Shown here: positions 27,709 through 37,711 of the stretch, piece after piece
How positions within the stretch are numbered: position 1 is the first letter of the stretch
Layout: the number at the start of each line of letters is the position of its first letter
NCBI RefSeq assembly: GCF_000820225.1
Contig: NZ_CDDK01000018.1
Coordinates: forward strand, 434,001-498,000
Origin: Aeromonas veronii bv. veronii
GTDB lineage: Bacteria; Pseudomonadota; Gammaproteobacteria; Enterobacterales; Aeromonadaceae
Length of the DNA stretch: 64,000 nt
Reading direction: 5' to 3'
The notes under the pieces: model-generated
Seen by the model: the letters and a program-made list of their open reading frames with translations, nothing else
What the model was told of the DNA's origin: nothing
Database searches by the model: none
Program-made: the position numbers and the translations under genes

Positions 27709-28932
27709 TTAACCGCGCCAGGCTGCGGTGAGGCGCACCAGCTCCACCAGGGTGGCGACCGATTTCTCCATGGATTGCAGCGGGATGAACTCGTGCTTGC
27801 CGTGGAAGTTGTGGCCACCGGTGAAGAGGTTGGGGCAGGGCAGACCCATAAAGGAGAGGCGGGCGCCATCGGTACCGCCGCGAATGGGCTTGATCTTCGG
27901 CACCACGTCGGCGGCCTCCATGGCGGCCTTGGCCAGCTCGACGATATGCATGTGCGGCTCGATCTGGCTGCGCATGTTGCGATAGCTGTCGGTCAGGGTC
28001 AGCTCGATGCGGGCCTTGGGATACTCGGCCTGCAGGGCGGCCACCCGGTTCTGCATCTCGGCCTTGCGCGCGGCGAAGTGCTCGTCGTCGAAGTCACGGA
28101 TGATGTAGTGCAGGGTGCTCTCCTCCACGGTGCCGCTCATCTGGGCCAGATGGAAGAAGCCCTCATACCCGTCGGTGCACTCCGGGGTCTGCTCGGCAGG
28201 CATGGCGGCGTGGAAGCGGGCGGCCAGGGTCTGGCTGTTGATCATGCTCCCCTTGGCGGTGCCGGGGTGGACGTTATTGCCGATAAAACGCACCGTGGCG
28301 CTGGCGGCGTTGAAGTTTTCATACTCCAGCTCGCCCAGTTCGCCGCCATCCACGGTATAGGCCCACTTGGCCGGGAATCTCTCCAGCGGGAACAGGTTGG
28401 CGCCACGGCCAATCTCTTCATCCGGGGTAAAGCCGACCCAGATATCGCCACGTGGGATCTCGGGGTGGGCCTGCAGGTGGTCGATGGTGGTGAGGATCTC
28501 GGCGATCCCCGCCTTGTCGTCGGCGCCAAGCAAGGTGGTGCCGTCGGTGGTGATGAGATCCTGACCCAGGTAGTTTTTCAGGAAGCGGTAGTCACGAATG
28601 GCGAGCACCTCGTCACCCTTGCCAAGACAGATGTCGCCGCCCTGATAGTTTTCGATGATTTGCGGTACTACGTGCTCCGCCTCGTAGTCGGCGGTGTCCA
28701 TGTGGGCAATCAGGCCGATAGCGGGGGCGTCCGGCTGGTTGCCCGGCAGGCAGCCGGTGAGGTAGCCGTGTTCATCCAGGGTGACCCGGGTTAGCCCCAG
28801 CGCCTTCATCTCTTCTTGCAGGGCACGGGCAAAGATCAGTTGGCCTTCGCTGCTGGGGCAGGCTGGATTGGTCTCATCGGAGCGGGTATGAAAAGTTACG
28901 TAACGCAGAAAACGCTCAAGCAGGGTATCCAT
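27709..28932 (-). CDS. pepT: Peptidase T (tripeptide aminopeptidase)
   Basis: Cytoplasmic di-zinc M20 aminopeptidase that releases the N-terminal residue from tripeptides. 407 residues (E. coli 408). Metal and catalytic motifs: IAHMDTADY, TLLGADDKAG, TPDEEIGRGA and the terminal His in GGHNFHGKHEF. In enteric bacteria pepT is induced anaerobically through FNR; I see no strong FNR palindrome upstream here, only an unrelated inverted repeat at 29091-29107. Confidence 0.96.
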   Translation of the reverse strand: MDTLLERFLRYVTFHTRSDETNPACPSSEGQLIFARALQEEMKALGLTRVTLDEHGYLTGCLPGNQPDAPAIGLIAHMDTADYEAEHVVPQIIENYQGGDICLGKGDEVLAIRDYRFLKNYLGQDLITTDGTTLLGADDKAGIAEILTTIDHLQAHPEIPRGDIWVGFTPDEEIGRGANLFPLERFPAKWAYTVDGGELGELEYENFNAASATVRFIGNNVHPGTAKGSMINSQTLAARFHAAMPAEQTPECTDGYEGFFHLAQMSGTVEESTLHYIIRDFDDEHFAARKAEMQNRVAALQAEYPKARIELTLTDSYRNMRSQIEPHMHIVELAKAAMEAADVVPKIKPIRGGTDGARLSFMGLPCPNLFTGGHNFHGKHEFIPLQSMEKSVATLVELVRLTAAWRG

Positions 28933-29946
28933 TAGTCAGCCTCTAACCGATTGTGAGCGGCCATTGTGGCCAATCCGTGCGGGGCACTCATTGCGTCAGC
29001 GCAGGTTTTTCCCATTTTTTGACGCAAGGGAAGAGCGGCGAATGTGCGGCGCGCGGGGCAACGTCCGGGAGGGAGATCGCATAAATGTGGCATTTATTGC
29101 GATATTTAGGCGCTGGCGGTGGCGACCAAATTCCCCTCAGCCACCGCACAGCAAGGCGTCAGCCCAACCATGGCGTTTTCGCACACTTTTCAATGGGAAA
29201 CCGGGCTGTCGCATAACCTGCGTCATCCCAGAGCCCGCCTGCTCGCCAGCAAGATTTGATCGACTTATTAAAAGGGGATTTTGAACACTATTTTTTATTG
29301 TCACTGCCCGCGGTAAGTGTGTACACTCCGCGCCGATCCAAGGGCAACCCTGAAGCAGGCAGAGCCGCCAGAAACCCGACCGATCATACGCCTATAGGGC
29401 GAGGCACGCAGAAACGACAGACACTGCTGGGGAATGGTTTCTTTAATACCGGTTAGGCTCCGGTATCAGGGAGAACAACAGACTCTCATCCTTCATTTGA
29501 CCGAGTGGGCCACCGGCTCATCATCTTCCCTTGTCATGGGCGGTCACTGACGGTGAGGTGGGCTGTGGTTGTTGTCGTCTATCAACACGCATGCGTGCTG
29601 GCGCCTTCGCTTCTCTTCCTTGGAACCCTCTCCTTCTGTCGGGATCGCTGCCGAATGATGAACTGACGGCGTGGCTGATGTCGTCTGTCATCAAAGTACC
29701 GCGGCGCCACGGCATAGTGGCACCGCATACCGTTGAGCTTGATGTAAAGCCACCAGCCCCACATCAAGACTCGTTACTTCCCCAAGATCCACCAGGCAGC
29801 CTCTGGCTTGCCGCGATGTGCAAAAGGTTGGTTTGGGTGGCTGCGTCTCGTGATGGCAGCGCTCGCCGTACTCTGCACTAGATGGTCTGGATGTGATTGA
29901 GGGTAACGAAGGCGACTTTGGGTCGCTCATTTGCGAGGCATAGCCC
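28933..29946. other. 1-kb intergenic region between pepT and speA
   Basis: Divergent control region. It contains the inverted repeat ATAAATG-TGG-CATTTAT (29091-29107), the best sigma-70 promoter of the window (29298-29327, separate entry) and a leader of about 610 nt with several hairpins, including ATACCGG/CCGGTAT (29446-29452, 29460-29466) and GCGAC/GTCGC (29912-29916, 29922-29926) close to the speA start. Short ORFs in it look like chance frames. Confidence 0.6.
29298..29327 (+). promoter_or_regulatory. Probable sigma-70 promoter of speA
   Basis: TTGTCA (29298-29303), 18-nt spacer, TACACT (29322-29327). Transcription would start near 29334 and give an untranslated leader of about 610 nt before speA. 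Confidence 0.6.
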
Positions 29947-31848
29947 ATGACTAACTGGTCCAGCAAGGACTCCTTGAAGGTCTACAACGTTCCCTACTGG
30001 GGTGCGGGTTTTTTCAATATCAATGATGCCGGTCATGTGACCGTCGCCCCCGACAAATCACGCCCTGACGCGCATATCGTGCTCTCTGACGCCATCGAAC
30101 AGTTGCGTCAGTCCGGGCTGACCACCCCCGTGTTGCTGCGCTTCCCCGACATTCTCAAGAGTCGGGTCGATGCGCTGTTCAACGCCTTTGGTCAGGCCAT
30201 CGAGAAGTCTGGCTATGAAGGGGACTACCTCTGCGTTTACCCGATCAAGGTAAACCAGCAGCGTCGTGTCATCGAGACCATCAGCCAGTCCTACAGCGAC
30301 AAGCCCCGGCTTGGCCTGGAAGCTGGTTCCAAACCGGAACTGCTGGCCGTGCTGTCCCATCACCATGAGCAAGGCTCGGTGATCGTCTGCAACGGTTACA
30401 AAGACCGCGAATATATCCGCCACGCCCTCTTGGGCAACCTGATGGGCCACAAGGTCTACATCGTGGTGGAGAAGCCCTCCGAGCTGGAGATGGTGCTGGA
30501 CGAGTCAGCTCGTCTCAACATCAAGCCCAACATCGGGGTGCGTGCCAAGCTCGCTTCCACCGGCTCCGGCATGTGGGAATCGAGCGGTGGCTCCATGTCC
30601 AAATTTGGTCTCTCCGCCTCCCAGATCCTGGCGCTGATCGAACGTCTGCGCGGGCTGGGCAAGCTGGATTGCCTGCAACTGCTGCACTTCCATCTGGGCT
30701 CCCAGATCGCCAATATCCGCGACATTCAGGGCGGCATCCGCGAGTGCGGCCGTTTCTACGCTGAACTGCGTCGCCTCGGTGCCAACATCGAAGTCGTTGA
30801 CGTCGGCGGCGGCCTGGGGGTGGACTACGAGGGAACCCGTTCCCAGAGCCACTGCTCCGCCAACTACAGCCTCTCCGAGTACGCCAACAACGTGGTATGG
30901 GGCATCGGCGATGTCTGCCGCGAGTTCGACCTGCCGCACCCGACCATCATCAGCGAGTCTGGCCGTGCCCTGACCGCTCACCACGCCGTACTGGTTACCA
31001 ATATCATTGGTGCCGAAGGGGTGGAGATGAACGACATCAGCGCGCCGGACGAAGATGCACCTACCATTCTGCAGAACATGTGGAAAGGCTGGCTGGATCT
31101 GCGCAGCGAAGATCCCTCCCTGCTGGAGATCTTCCATGACTCGGTGGCAGATCTGGGTGACGTGAATACCCAGTACACCATGGGCCTCTTGAACCTTGAA
31201 CAGCGTGCCTGGGCCGAGATGCTGCACCAGAACACCTGTCTGGCGCTCAAAGAGATGCTCAACCCGGTCAACCGCAACCACCGTGCGCTGGCTGACGAAC
31301 TGAGTGAAAAGCTGGCGGACAAGTGCTTTGCCAACTTCTCCCTGTTCCAGTCCCTGCCGGATGCCTGGGGTATCGGTCAGGTATTCCCGGTGATGCCGCT
31401 GGCTGGTCTCGATCGTCCGCTTAGCCGTCGCGGTATCCTGATGGATATTACCTGTGACTCCGACGGTCAGGTCGAGCACTATGTCGACGGTCTGGGGGTC
31501 GAGAGCACCCTGCCAATGCCGGTCTACGGCGAGAACGAAGAGTGCCACGTCGGCTTCTTCTTGGTCGGTGCCTATCAGGAGATCCTCGGCGACCTGCACA
31601 ACCTGTTCGGTGACACCCACTGCGCGGAAGTGTGGCTGGACGAAGAGGGCAAGATGGACATTCGCAACGTGGTGCGTGGCGACACCGTCGACCAGCTGCT
31701 GCGTTACGTCAACATCGACCCGTCCGTGATCCGCGAAAACTACCAGCGGATCGCCGCTCACCCGGCGCTGGACGATGCCACTCGCAAAGCCCTTCTCGAC
31801 GAGCTGGAGCTGGGCCTGCAAGGCTACGCCTATCTGGAAGACGAATAA
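29947..31848 (+). CDS. speA: Biosynthetic arginine decarboxylase SpeA
   Basis: PLP enzyme that decarboxylates arginine to agmatine, the entry to putrescine synthesis from arginine. 633 residues, like E. coli SpeA. PLP lysine at residue 101 in YPIKVNQQ; also FHLGSQ, DVGGGLGVDYEGT and the ISESGRALTAHH segment of the alanine-racemase-fold decarboxylases; and YVDGLGVESTLPMP near the C-terminus. No speB is adjacent. Weak SD (GAGG) just before the ATG, preceded by a small hairpin, which may matter for regulation. Confidence 0.97.
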   Translation: MTNWSSKDSLKVYNVPYWGAGFFNINDAGHVTVAPDKSRPDAHIVLSDAIEQLRQSGLTTPVLLRFPDILKSRVDALFNAFGQAIEKSGYEGDYLCVYPIKVNQQRRVIETISQSYSDKPRLGLEAGSKPELLAVLSHHHEQGSVIVCNGYKDREYIRHALLGNLMGHKVYIVVEKPSELEMVLDESARLNIKPNIGVRAKLASTGSGMWESSGGSMSKFGLSASQILALIERLRGLGKLDCLQLLHFHLGSQIANIRDIQGGIRECGRFYAELRRLGANIEVVDVGGGLGVDYEGTRSQSHCSANYSLSEYANNVVWGIGDVCREFDLPHPTIISESGRALTAHHAVLVTNIIGAEGVEMNDISAPDEDAPTILQNMWKGWLDLRSEDPSLLEIFHDSVADLGDVNTQYTMGLLNLEQRAWAEMLHQNTCLALKEMLNPVNRNHRALADELSEKLADKCFANFSLFQSLPDAWGIGQVFPVMPLAGLDRPLSRRGILMDITCDSDGQVEHYVDGLGVESTLPMPVYGENEECHVGFFLVGAYQEILGDLHNLFGDTHCAEVWLDEEGKMDIRNVVRGDTVDQLLRYVNIDPSVIRENYQRIAAHPALDDATRKALLDELELGLQGYAYLEDE

Positions 31849-31883
31849 GCGCCCGCGCTTGACGTTCACCGTGAGGGCATAAA

Positions 31884-31911
31884 AAAGGGAGGCATTTGCC
31901 TCCCTTTGTTC
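31884..31911. terminator. Terminator after speA
   Basis: Perfect 10-bp stem AAAGGGAGGC (31884-31893) / GCCTCCCTTT (31898-31907), loop ATTT; A- and T-runs suit both converging transcripts. Confidence 0.88.
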
Positions 31912-31932
31912 TATCTGTTCCTCCTGTGGCGG

Positions 31933-32457
31933 TCAGGTCTGCGAGCTCAGCGCCTTGTGCAGATCCCGCTGCAACTGCTGATTGTCGTCTCTTTGCAGCT
32001 CCACAATACCCAATTGCAGTCCCTGCTCGATGGTGAGCGACCCATTCAACATGGCGTTGATGGCGGCTTCACTCAGCAGCATCACCCGGTCTTTTGGGTT
32101 TGGGCCGCTGGTGTGCAGCTGGAGCAGTAGGGACTCCTTGCCTCGTACTCTGGACCAGAGTCCTGAGTCGATCAGCAGGATGGAGATCCCGCCGCCGACC
32201 CCTGCCTGCTGGAGTCGACTTTTGAGGGTTTGGAGCCATGCCTGGCTACGGGAGAAGCCGGCTTCGCCTGTCAGGGCTGCCAAGGGGGGTAACTGCTCAC
32301 GGCTCACCGCAGTCGCCGTGGCCATGGCAATATTGACCGTGCCGGGCCAGCTCTGTTCGAACGGATTGGGATAAAGGGCATCATAACCACAGCTCTGCCC
32401 CATCCCGGGGATGAGGCAGAGCAGGACCATGCATGCGCGCAAGGTGCGTTGCATCAT
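31933..32457 (-). CDS. Secreted protein of unknown function, coupled to alkyl sulfatase
   Basis: 174 residues with a signal peptide (RACMVLLCLIPGMGQSC); the Cys after GQS could make it a lipoprotein, though the lipobox is atypical. The mature part has no motif I recognise; LLQLHTSGPNPKDRVMLLSEAAINAML suggests a compact alpha/beta protein. Its start overlaps the sulfatase stop by four bases (ATGATG has two candidate starts), so it is translated with that gene and may be an accessory of it. Confidence 0.7.
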   Translation of the reverse strand: MMQRTLRACMVLLCLIPGMGQSCGYDALYPNPFEQSWPGTVNIAMATATAVSREQLPPLAALTGEAGFSRSQAWLQTLKSRLQQAGVGGGISILLIDSGLWSRVRGKESLLLQLHTSGPNPKDRVMLLSEAAINAMLNGSLTIEQGLQLGIVELQRDDNQQLQRDLHKALSSQT

Positions 32458-34451
32458 GGCGTCACTATGTTGAACCAGAAGTTGAACTTGTCGAGCAGCG
32501 TGACGAAGTCGCTGAACTTCTGCTGATCACCCTCGATCTTGATCTCGCCGTTGGCGATCTTCTGCTCCATGGTGCCCTGACCGAGCTGGATATCATCCAG
32601 CGTCTTCTTGCTCAGGGTAATGGTCACATCAGGCTTGGCGGCATAGCGGGTAGTGTGGTTGAGCACCGAGTTCTCCAGACTCAGGGTATGTTTCTCCCCG
32701 ATGTCGGTGAACGCCATGTTGATGACCATCTTCTTGCCCGCCGCTTTCTCGGGATTAATGCGCACCGAGAGATAGTCAAACAGCATGCTGGGGCTCATGG
32801 CCCGGATGGTGTCCGGTGAGGCGGTGACTGTTCCGCCAACATTAGGAACGCCATTGCGCAGCTCATAGGCACCTTGCAGATAGACGGAGCGCCACGGGCC
32901 GGATTCAGCCTGATAGCCCAGCTGCTCCAGTGCATCTGCCAGCAGCAGCTTGCCCTCAGTGTTGTTCTGGTTGGCAAACACCAGATGCTTGAGCACTTCT
33001 GCTACCCAGCGATATTCCCCCTTGTCGAACGAGGCCTTGGCTTTTTTCAGTGCCTCCTGCTCGCCCCCCATGAACTCGATATATTTGGGGCCGACCATTT
33101 CTGGGGGCAGGTTGTCGAGATCGGAGGGGTTGCCGGAGTACCAGCCCATATAGCGCTGATAGATGGCGCGGCTGTTGTGGCGCAGGGTGCCGTAATAACC
33201 GCGGTTCGGCCAGAAGTCGTTGAGCTCGGGGGGGAGGGTGATCTGTTCGGAGATCTCCTCGCCGGTATAACCCATGTTCATCAGGCGCACCGACTGATCG
33301 TGGATGTATTTGTAGAGGTCCCGCTGCTTTTTGAAGTAGTCGACGATATTGGCATTGCCCCAGCGTGGCCAGTGGTGGCTCTGGAACTTGACCTCGGCCT
33401 GATCTCCCCAGGTTTCGATGGTCTCGTTGAGAAAGCTGGCCCACTTCAGCGCATCGCGCACCTGGGCGCCGCGCAGGGTGAGGATGTTGTGCATGGTGTT
33501 GGTGGTGTTTTCGGCCATCCACAATGCTTTGCTGTCCGGGAACCAGGTGTTCATCTCGGCCGGGGCTTCAGTGCCCGGGGTCATCTGGAAGACCATCTTG
33601 ACGCCATCGACCGTCAGCGTTTCACCGGTTTTGGTGATAAAGCGGGTCGGCAGCAGCAGTGAGGGCACGCCGGTGGAGGTGGTTTGCCCCAGACCGCCGT
33701 TGACGCCCCCCTGCGGGTTGCGCGGCAGCAGGGCGCCGTACATGTAGACGGCGCGGCGGGCCATGGCATTGCCGGCGATGACGTTCTCCGACACCGCGTG
33801 TTCGGTAAATCCTTCAGGGGCGATGATCTCGACGCCGTTCTTTTTCACCTCGTCCAGCGAATTGAAAAGACCGGCGGCACCGCCGTAGTGATCCACGTGG
33901 GAGTGGCTGTAGACCACCGCAGTGACCGGGCGCTCCCCTTGGGTCTTGTTGATGAAGGCCAGCGCCGCCTTGGCGGTTTGCGGGGAGATTAGCGGATCGA
34001 ACACCACCCAGCCCTTGTTGCCTTCGATAAAGGTGATGTTGGAAAGATCAAAGCCGCGAATTTGGTAAATCTTGTCGGTGACCTTGAACAAGCCGTACTG
34101 CATGTTGAGCTGGGCATTGCGCCACAGGCTGGGGTTGACGGTCTCCGGCGCGGCCTTTTCGAGGCCGATGTAACTCTTGTACTGCTCCAGATCCCACACC
34201 ACGTTGCCCTTGTCATCTTTGATGGTCAGGGTCTCCGGTTTGGCGATAAAGCCACGCTGGGCATCCTCGAAATCCTGTTTGTCATTGAAGGGCAGGGTGG
34301 TGAGCACCTGCTGGTTTGCCTTGATGGTAAATTCGCTGGCAGGTTTGGGGTCGATGGCGGCCTTGGCCGACAGCACAAGAGCAGGCTGCACAAGCAGTGT
34401 GCCACAGAGCAAGAGCGAGAAAATCGTGGGGGTGGAAAGCCTCGGTTTCAT
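32454..34451 (-). CDS. Alkyl/aryl sulfatase, SdsA1-type metallo-beta-lactamase fold
   Basis: Zinc hydrolase that cleaves primary alkyl sulfates such as SDS. 665 residues: signal peptide of about 32 residues; zinc-binding HSHVDHYGG around residue 180; further family blocks NTMHNILTLRGAQVRDALKW (truncated here), SHHWPRWGN and GYYGTLRHNSRAIYQRYMGW; and a C-terminal SCP2-like domain (about 540-665). Resembles Pseudomonas SdsA1 and E. coli YjcS. Secreted or periplasmic. Cotranscribed with the small secreted protein downstream. Confidence 0.93.
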   Translation of the reverse strand: MKPRLSTPTIFSLLLCGTLLVQPALVLSAKAAIDPKPASEFTIKANQQVLTTLPFNDKQDFEDAQRGFIAKPETLTIKDDKGNVVWDLEQYKSYIGLEKAAPETVNPSLWRNAQLNMQYGLFKVTDKIYQIRGFDLSNITFIEGNKGWVVFDPLISPQTAKAALAFINKTQGERPVTAVVYSHSHVDHYGGAAGLFNSLDEVKKNGVEIIAPEGFTEHAVSENVIAGNAMARRAVYMYGALLPRNPQGGVNGGLGQTTSTGVPSLLLPTRFITKTGETLTVDGVKMVFQMTPGTEAPAEMNTWFPDSKALWMAENTTNTMHNILTLRGAQVRDALKWASFLNETIETWGDQAEVKFQSHHWPRWGNANIVDYFKKQRDLYKYIHDQSVRLMNMGYTGEEISEQITLPPELNDFWPNRGYYGTLRHNSRAIYQRYMGWYSGNPSDLDNLPPEMVGPKYIEFMGGEQEALKKAKASFDKGEYRWVAEVLKHLVFANQNNTEGKLLLADALEQLGYQAESGPWRSVYLQGAYELRNGVPNVGGTVTASPDTIRAMSPSMLFDYLSVRINPEKAAGKKMVINMAFTDIGEKHTLSLENSVLNHTTRYAAKPDVTITLSKKTLDDIQLGQGTMEQKIANGEIKIEGDQQKFSDFVTLLDKFNFWFNIVTP

Positions 34452-34687
34452 CGGTATAACTCCAGATGGTGGTGTGGGTCGACAGGGCTAAGTGTAGTCA
34501 GGCTCAAGTCAGGGAAGAGAAGAAAGGGGGGACTTGCGCTACACAACGCCATCCGGGAGGAAAACAGCAGGAATTGCGCCCTCAGGAGCACAGCCGTTGC
34601 ACATCTTGATCTGTATCAAGATAGGTCGCAACGGGTTGTCTTACGGTCAGGAGTGATGTTAATGGGATGTAACAAAAGGATGTGCAT

Positions 34688-34876
34688 ATGGAACTGAAAA
34701 GGGACCCGAGATGCTATACCGACGTCTGTATCGACGGTAAGTGGTATCACTACGACCACTGCAGCACCAACGTCTATATGCTGATGGGAGGCGCCGCGCC
34801 GAGCCTTCAGCTGGCCTATGAGCCGAGCAGCGAAGAGGAGCTGATCGAGATGCTCCAGCAGCTGGGACGCTTCTGA
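34688..34876 (+). CDS. Small hypothetical protein, 62 aa
   Basis: Begins at ATG 34688 with AAAAGGA 7 nt upstream; a GTG at 34682 is less likely. Sequence has CYTDVCIDGKWYHYDHC-type aromatic/Cys/His content followed by an acidic tail (EPSSEEELIEML). Not recognised. Isolated between divergent sulfatase and a converging small gene. Confidence 0.6.
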   Translation: MELKRDPRCYTDVCIDGKWYHYDHCSTNVYMLMGGAAPSLQLAYEPSSEEELIEMLQQLGRF

Positions 34877-34956
34877 CTTACCGAATTGATATCTTGCCAT
34901 ATGGCCATCGGGCGCGTTGCCACGATGGCCACCACTCTTCACCGCTGTACCTTATC

Positions 34957-35244
34957 TCAGCGGTTTTTATTGCCCAATAACCCCTTGCCAATCTCCAGCA
35001 TGGCGACGGCCGCGGCGTAGCTGCTATCGGACTTGCCTATCTCATCCGCCACATAGAGAAAATTGGATTGGTACTTCTCGACGGCCTCCCGTGGAGTGGT
35101 CGCGTCAATAAAGTCCTCCTCCACCTCGAATCCTTGGGTCAGCAGTGCCGCCTTTTCACTCAGAAAAGTCGGAGATGCCATGTCGATAAAGGTGTATTGC
35201 TGCCGATTGGACGCCGGAATGGTAAAAAACTGGTATCTGGCCAT
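34957..35244 (-). CDS. Small hypothetical protein, 95 aa
   Basis: Start chosen at ATG 35244 (MARYQFFTIP); an open frame continues upstream to 35403 but its composition is not protein-like. Contains QQYTFIDMASPTFLSEKAALL and a C-terminal AVAMLEIGKGLLGNKNR. No family recognised. Confidence 0.6.
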   Translation of the reverse strand: MARYQFFTIPASNRQQYTFIDMASPTFLSEKAALLTQGFEVEEDFIDATTPREAVEKYQSNFLYVADEIGKSDSSYAAAVAMLEIGKGLLGNKNR

Positions 35245-35474
35245 AGGTAAATTCTCGCTTGAAGCGGGTGATAAATGACGTGACGCTGGTTTTAATCTGT
35301 GGCTCGCAGGCGGCTTGCTTGCCTCGACATCGCAGACCGTGCGTGTCGGGAATGCCGCATTTTGTTTTCGTTCGAGACTACTTTGTTGGCGTTTGCCCGG
35401 CAAGTGGGGCGCAGAGATTTTCTGGATGATCCGAGCAACCTAGATGTTGTGGGGAGATGCGAGACCGGGATAAT

Positions 35475-35502
35475 GCCGAGCTCACGTTGAGCCCGGCTTG
35501 TC
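35475..35502 (-). terminator. Terminator of the second chemoreceptor gene
   Basis: On the minus strand GCCGGGCTCA (35497-35488), loop ACG, TGAGCTCGGC (35484-35475) with one G-T wobble, then ATTAT. Confidence 0.7.
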
Positions 35503-35511
35503 AGCGCTCTG

Positions 35512-37518
35512 TTACAGCACGAAGCTCTGTACCATGGCACGCAGCTGTTCGGTGAGCTGGTGGATCTGGCGGGCGGCATCGCGGGCGGCGTTGGCCACTT
35601 GCAGCGCCTCGTCGCTGCCATCGGAGATGCGCACCACGTTGCGTTCGATCTCGTTGACCACGGCGCCCTGCTGCTCGATGGCGCTGGCGATGATGGCGTT
35701 GGTATCGACCATTCGATCCACCTTCTCGGTGATGGCACCGAAAGCCTGTTTTGCCTCCTGCGCCAGCCCGACCCCCTCCTGCGCTTCATGGCTAGCCGCC
35801 GACATGGCGGTGACCGAGGCGCGGGCGCCGGATTGCAGCTGTTCAATCATCTGCTGGATCTCGACGGTGGCCCCCTGGGTGCGGTTGGCAAGAGACCGCA
35901 CCTCGTCGGCCACCACCGCAAAGCCGCGACCCTGCTCACCGGCCCGGGCCGCTTCGATGGCAGCGTTGAGGGCCAGCAGGTTGGTCTGTTCGGCGATGCT
36001 ACGGATCACGCTGATGACGCCGCCAATCTGGCTGCACTGCTGCTCCAGTAGGCCTATGGTGTCGGCGGTGCGCAGCACTTCGCGGTTGATATGGTCGATG
36101 GCCTTGATGGTGCGCTCCACCACATCCTCGCCCTGACCGACCACGTTCTGCGCCTCCTGGGTCATGCGGGCGGCTTGCAGAGCGTTGCCTGCCATGTCTT
36201 GTGAGGTGGCGGCCAGCTCCTTGATGGCGGTGGCGACCTGATGGGTCTCCCCTTGCTGATCGGCAATCACCTCCTGCGAGCGGCAGGTGCGCGCTTCGAT
36301 CTCGGTAGCGCTCTCCACCACGGTGACGCCATTTTCCCGCACTCGCAGCATCAGGGTGCGCAGGGTATCCAGGGTCACGTTGTAATCCCGGCTGATGGCG
36401 GCCAGCTCGTCCTGACCGACGATCTCGATATGCTGGCTGAGATCCTGGGCGTTGACCCGGGCAGCGATATCACGCACCCGCCCTACGGTGTCGCGCAGGG
36501 AGAGATAGGCACCGATCATCAGGTAGAGGTAGAGCAGCAAGCTGGCGGTTAGCGGCGCGGTGACCCACCAGAAGTGGCGTTGGTTGGCGGCCAGCCGCTG
36601 ATGCAGGTCGGCCTCCAGCCGCTGGCGTACCTGGCCTGCCAGTGCGGTGATGGCCTCGTCCATCTTATCTCCCAGCGCTTGCACCTCCTTGGTGGATAGT
36701 TGCACCAGCTGATCCTTCATCATCTTGTTTTCCATGGTCTCGACCCCCTGACGCACCAGCTGTATCAGAGCATCGGTCTGCTGACCCAGCTCGGCGCGGT
36801 AGGCCGGTTCAATCTGGTAGAGCAGGGTCAGATCGGCCTCCAGCTCTTGCAGAGTGGCGCTGATCAGGTCTAGACGAAAACGCAGGCCGCTGTAGCCCTC
36901 TGCCTGAAACAGGCCGAAATCGGCGATGGTGGCGGCGCGATCCCGCACCTGAGCCAGCAGGTCGCGCAGCTGCGGCAACCGCTCGCTGGCGAGGATCACC
37001 ATGTAGTAGGTACCGAGCGCCGGATCCTGGATCAGGCTGCTACTGGCGGTAATGTGCTTGTAGAGATGGCGCACCTCGGTCAGCAGCTTGTCGTGGCGCA
37101 GGTTGCTCTGCTCCACTTCCAGCTTGCCCGCTTCACTCAGCAGGGCGGCCCAGCCCTGCTGGATCACCTCAAAGGAGGGGTTGTTCTGGCGGGTGTTGGC
37201 AAAGGCTTGCAGGCTCTGATCAACGGCTTGTGCGGCTGCCTTGACCTGATCATCACCGACCGGATCCACTTCATAGGCGTGACGGGTTACCAGATTGCGA
37301 TGGATGAGCAGGGCTTGCTCGATAGCGGGCACGGGGGCGAGATTGACCACTCCCGCCAGCTCGCGGTTGGCCTGGACGTTGTCATCCTGCAGCCGCCCCA
37401 GCAGATTGGTCATGCTGTACGCCAGTGGCAGCAGCATCAGGCAGGACCAGAGCAGGAATTTGTATTTGAAGGAGAGCTGGTTGCCCAGCCGGATGGCGGG
37501 GTTGAAAATCCATTTCAT
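35512..37518 (-). CDS. Methyl-accepting chemotaxis protein with large sensor domain
   Basis: 668 residues. Membrane helix about 23-42, a long periplasmic helical region of about 280 residues, second membrane helix about 318-338, HAMP, and the signalling domain with hairpin [20 protein letters not shown]. Ends AMVQSFVL, without a CheR-binding pentapeptide. The sensor domain is nearly twice as long as in the first receptor of this window; I cannot name its ligand. Single gene. Confidence 0.9.
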   Translation of the reverse strand: MKWIFNPAIRLGNQLSFKYKFLLWSCLMLLPLAYSMTNLLGRLQDDNVQANRELAGVVNLAPVPAIEQALLIHRNLVTRHAYEVDPVGDDQVKAAAQAVDQSLQAFANTRQNNPSFEVIQQGWAALLSEAGKLEVEQSNLRHDKLLTEVRHLYKHITASSSLIQDPALGTYYMVILASERLPQLRDLLAQVRDRAATIADFGLFQAEGYSGLRFRLDLISATLQELEADLTLLYQIEPAYRAELGQQTDALIQLVRQGVETMENKMMKDQLVQLSTKEVQALGDKMDEAITALAGQVRQRLEADLHQRLAANQRHFWWVTAPLTASLLLYLYLMIGAYLSLRDTVGRVRDIAARVNAQDLSQHIEIVGQDELAAISRDYNVTLDTLRTLMLRVRENGVTVVESATEIEARTCRSQEVIADQQGETHQVATAIKELAATSQDMAGNALQAARMTQEAQNVVGQGEDVVERTIKAIDHINREVLRTADTIGLLEQQCSQIGGVISVIRSIAEQTNLLALNAAIEAARAGEQGRGFAVVADEVRSLANRTQGATVEIQQMIEQLQSGARASVTAMSAASHEAQEGVGLAQEAKQAFGAITEKVDRMVDTNAIIASAIEQQGAVVNEIERNVVRISDGSDEALQVANAARDAARQIHQLTEQLRAMVQSFVL

Positions 37519-37711
37519 GTTAAGCCTCGATACCTGAGTGCGGGCGTGAGTCGTGTTGCCTGAATAGTACTCCGAGCGGCCTCCCTTGGGTGATGGCCGG
37601 TTGCAAGTTGTGATCCCCTTGGCTTTTTACTTCCGGGCGTGGGCGCCGTCAGCCGCACCAATAGAAAACGGGCCACCCGAAGGTAACCCGCGGTCGATAA
37701 GGGGACACCGA

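Noticed and set aside
29531-29881. 116-aa frame in the speA leader
   Set aside because: Composition is not protein-like and there is no SD; treated as chance frame in a high-GC leader.
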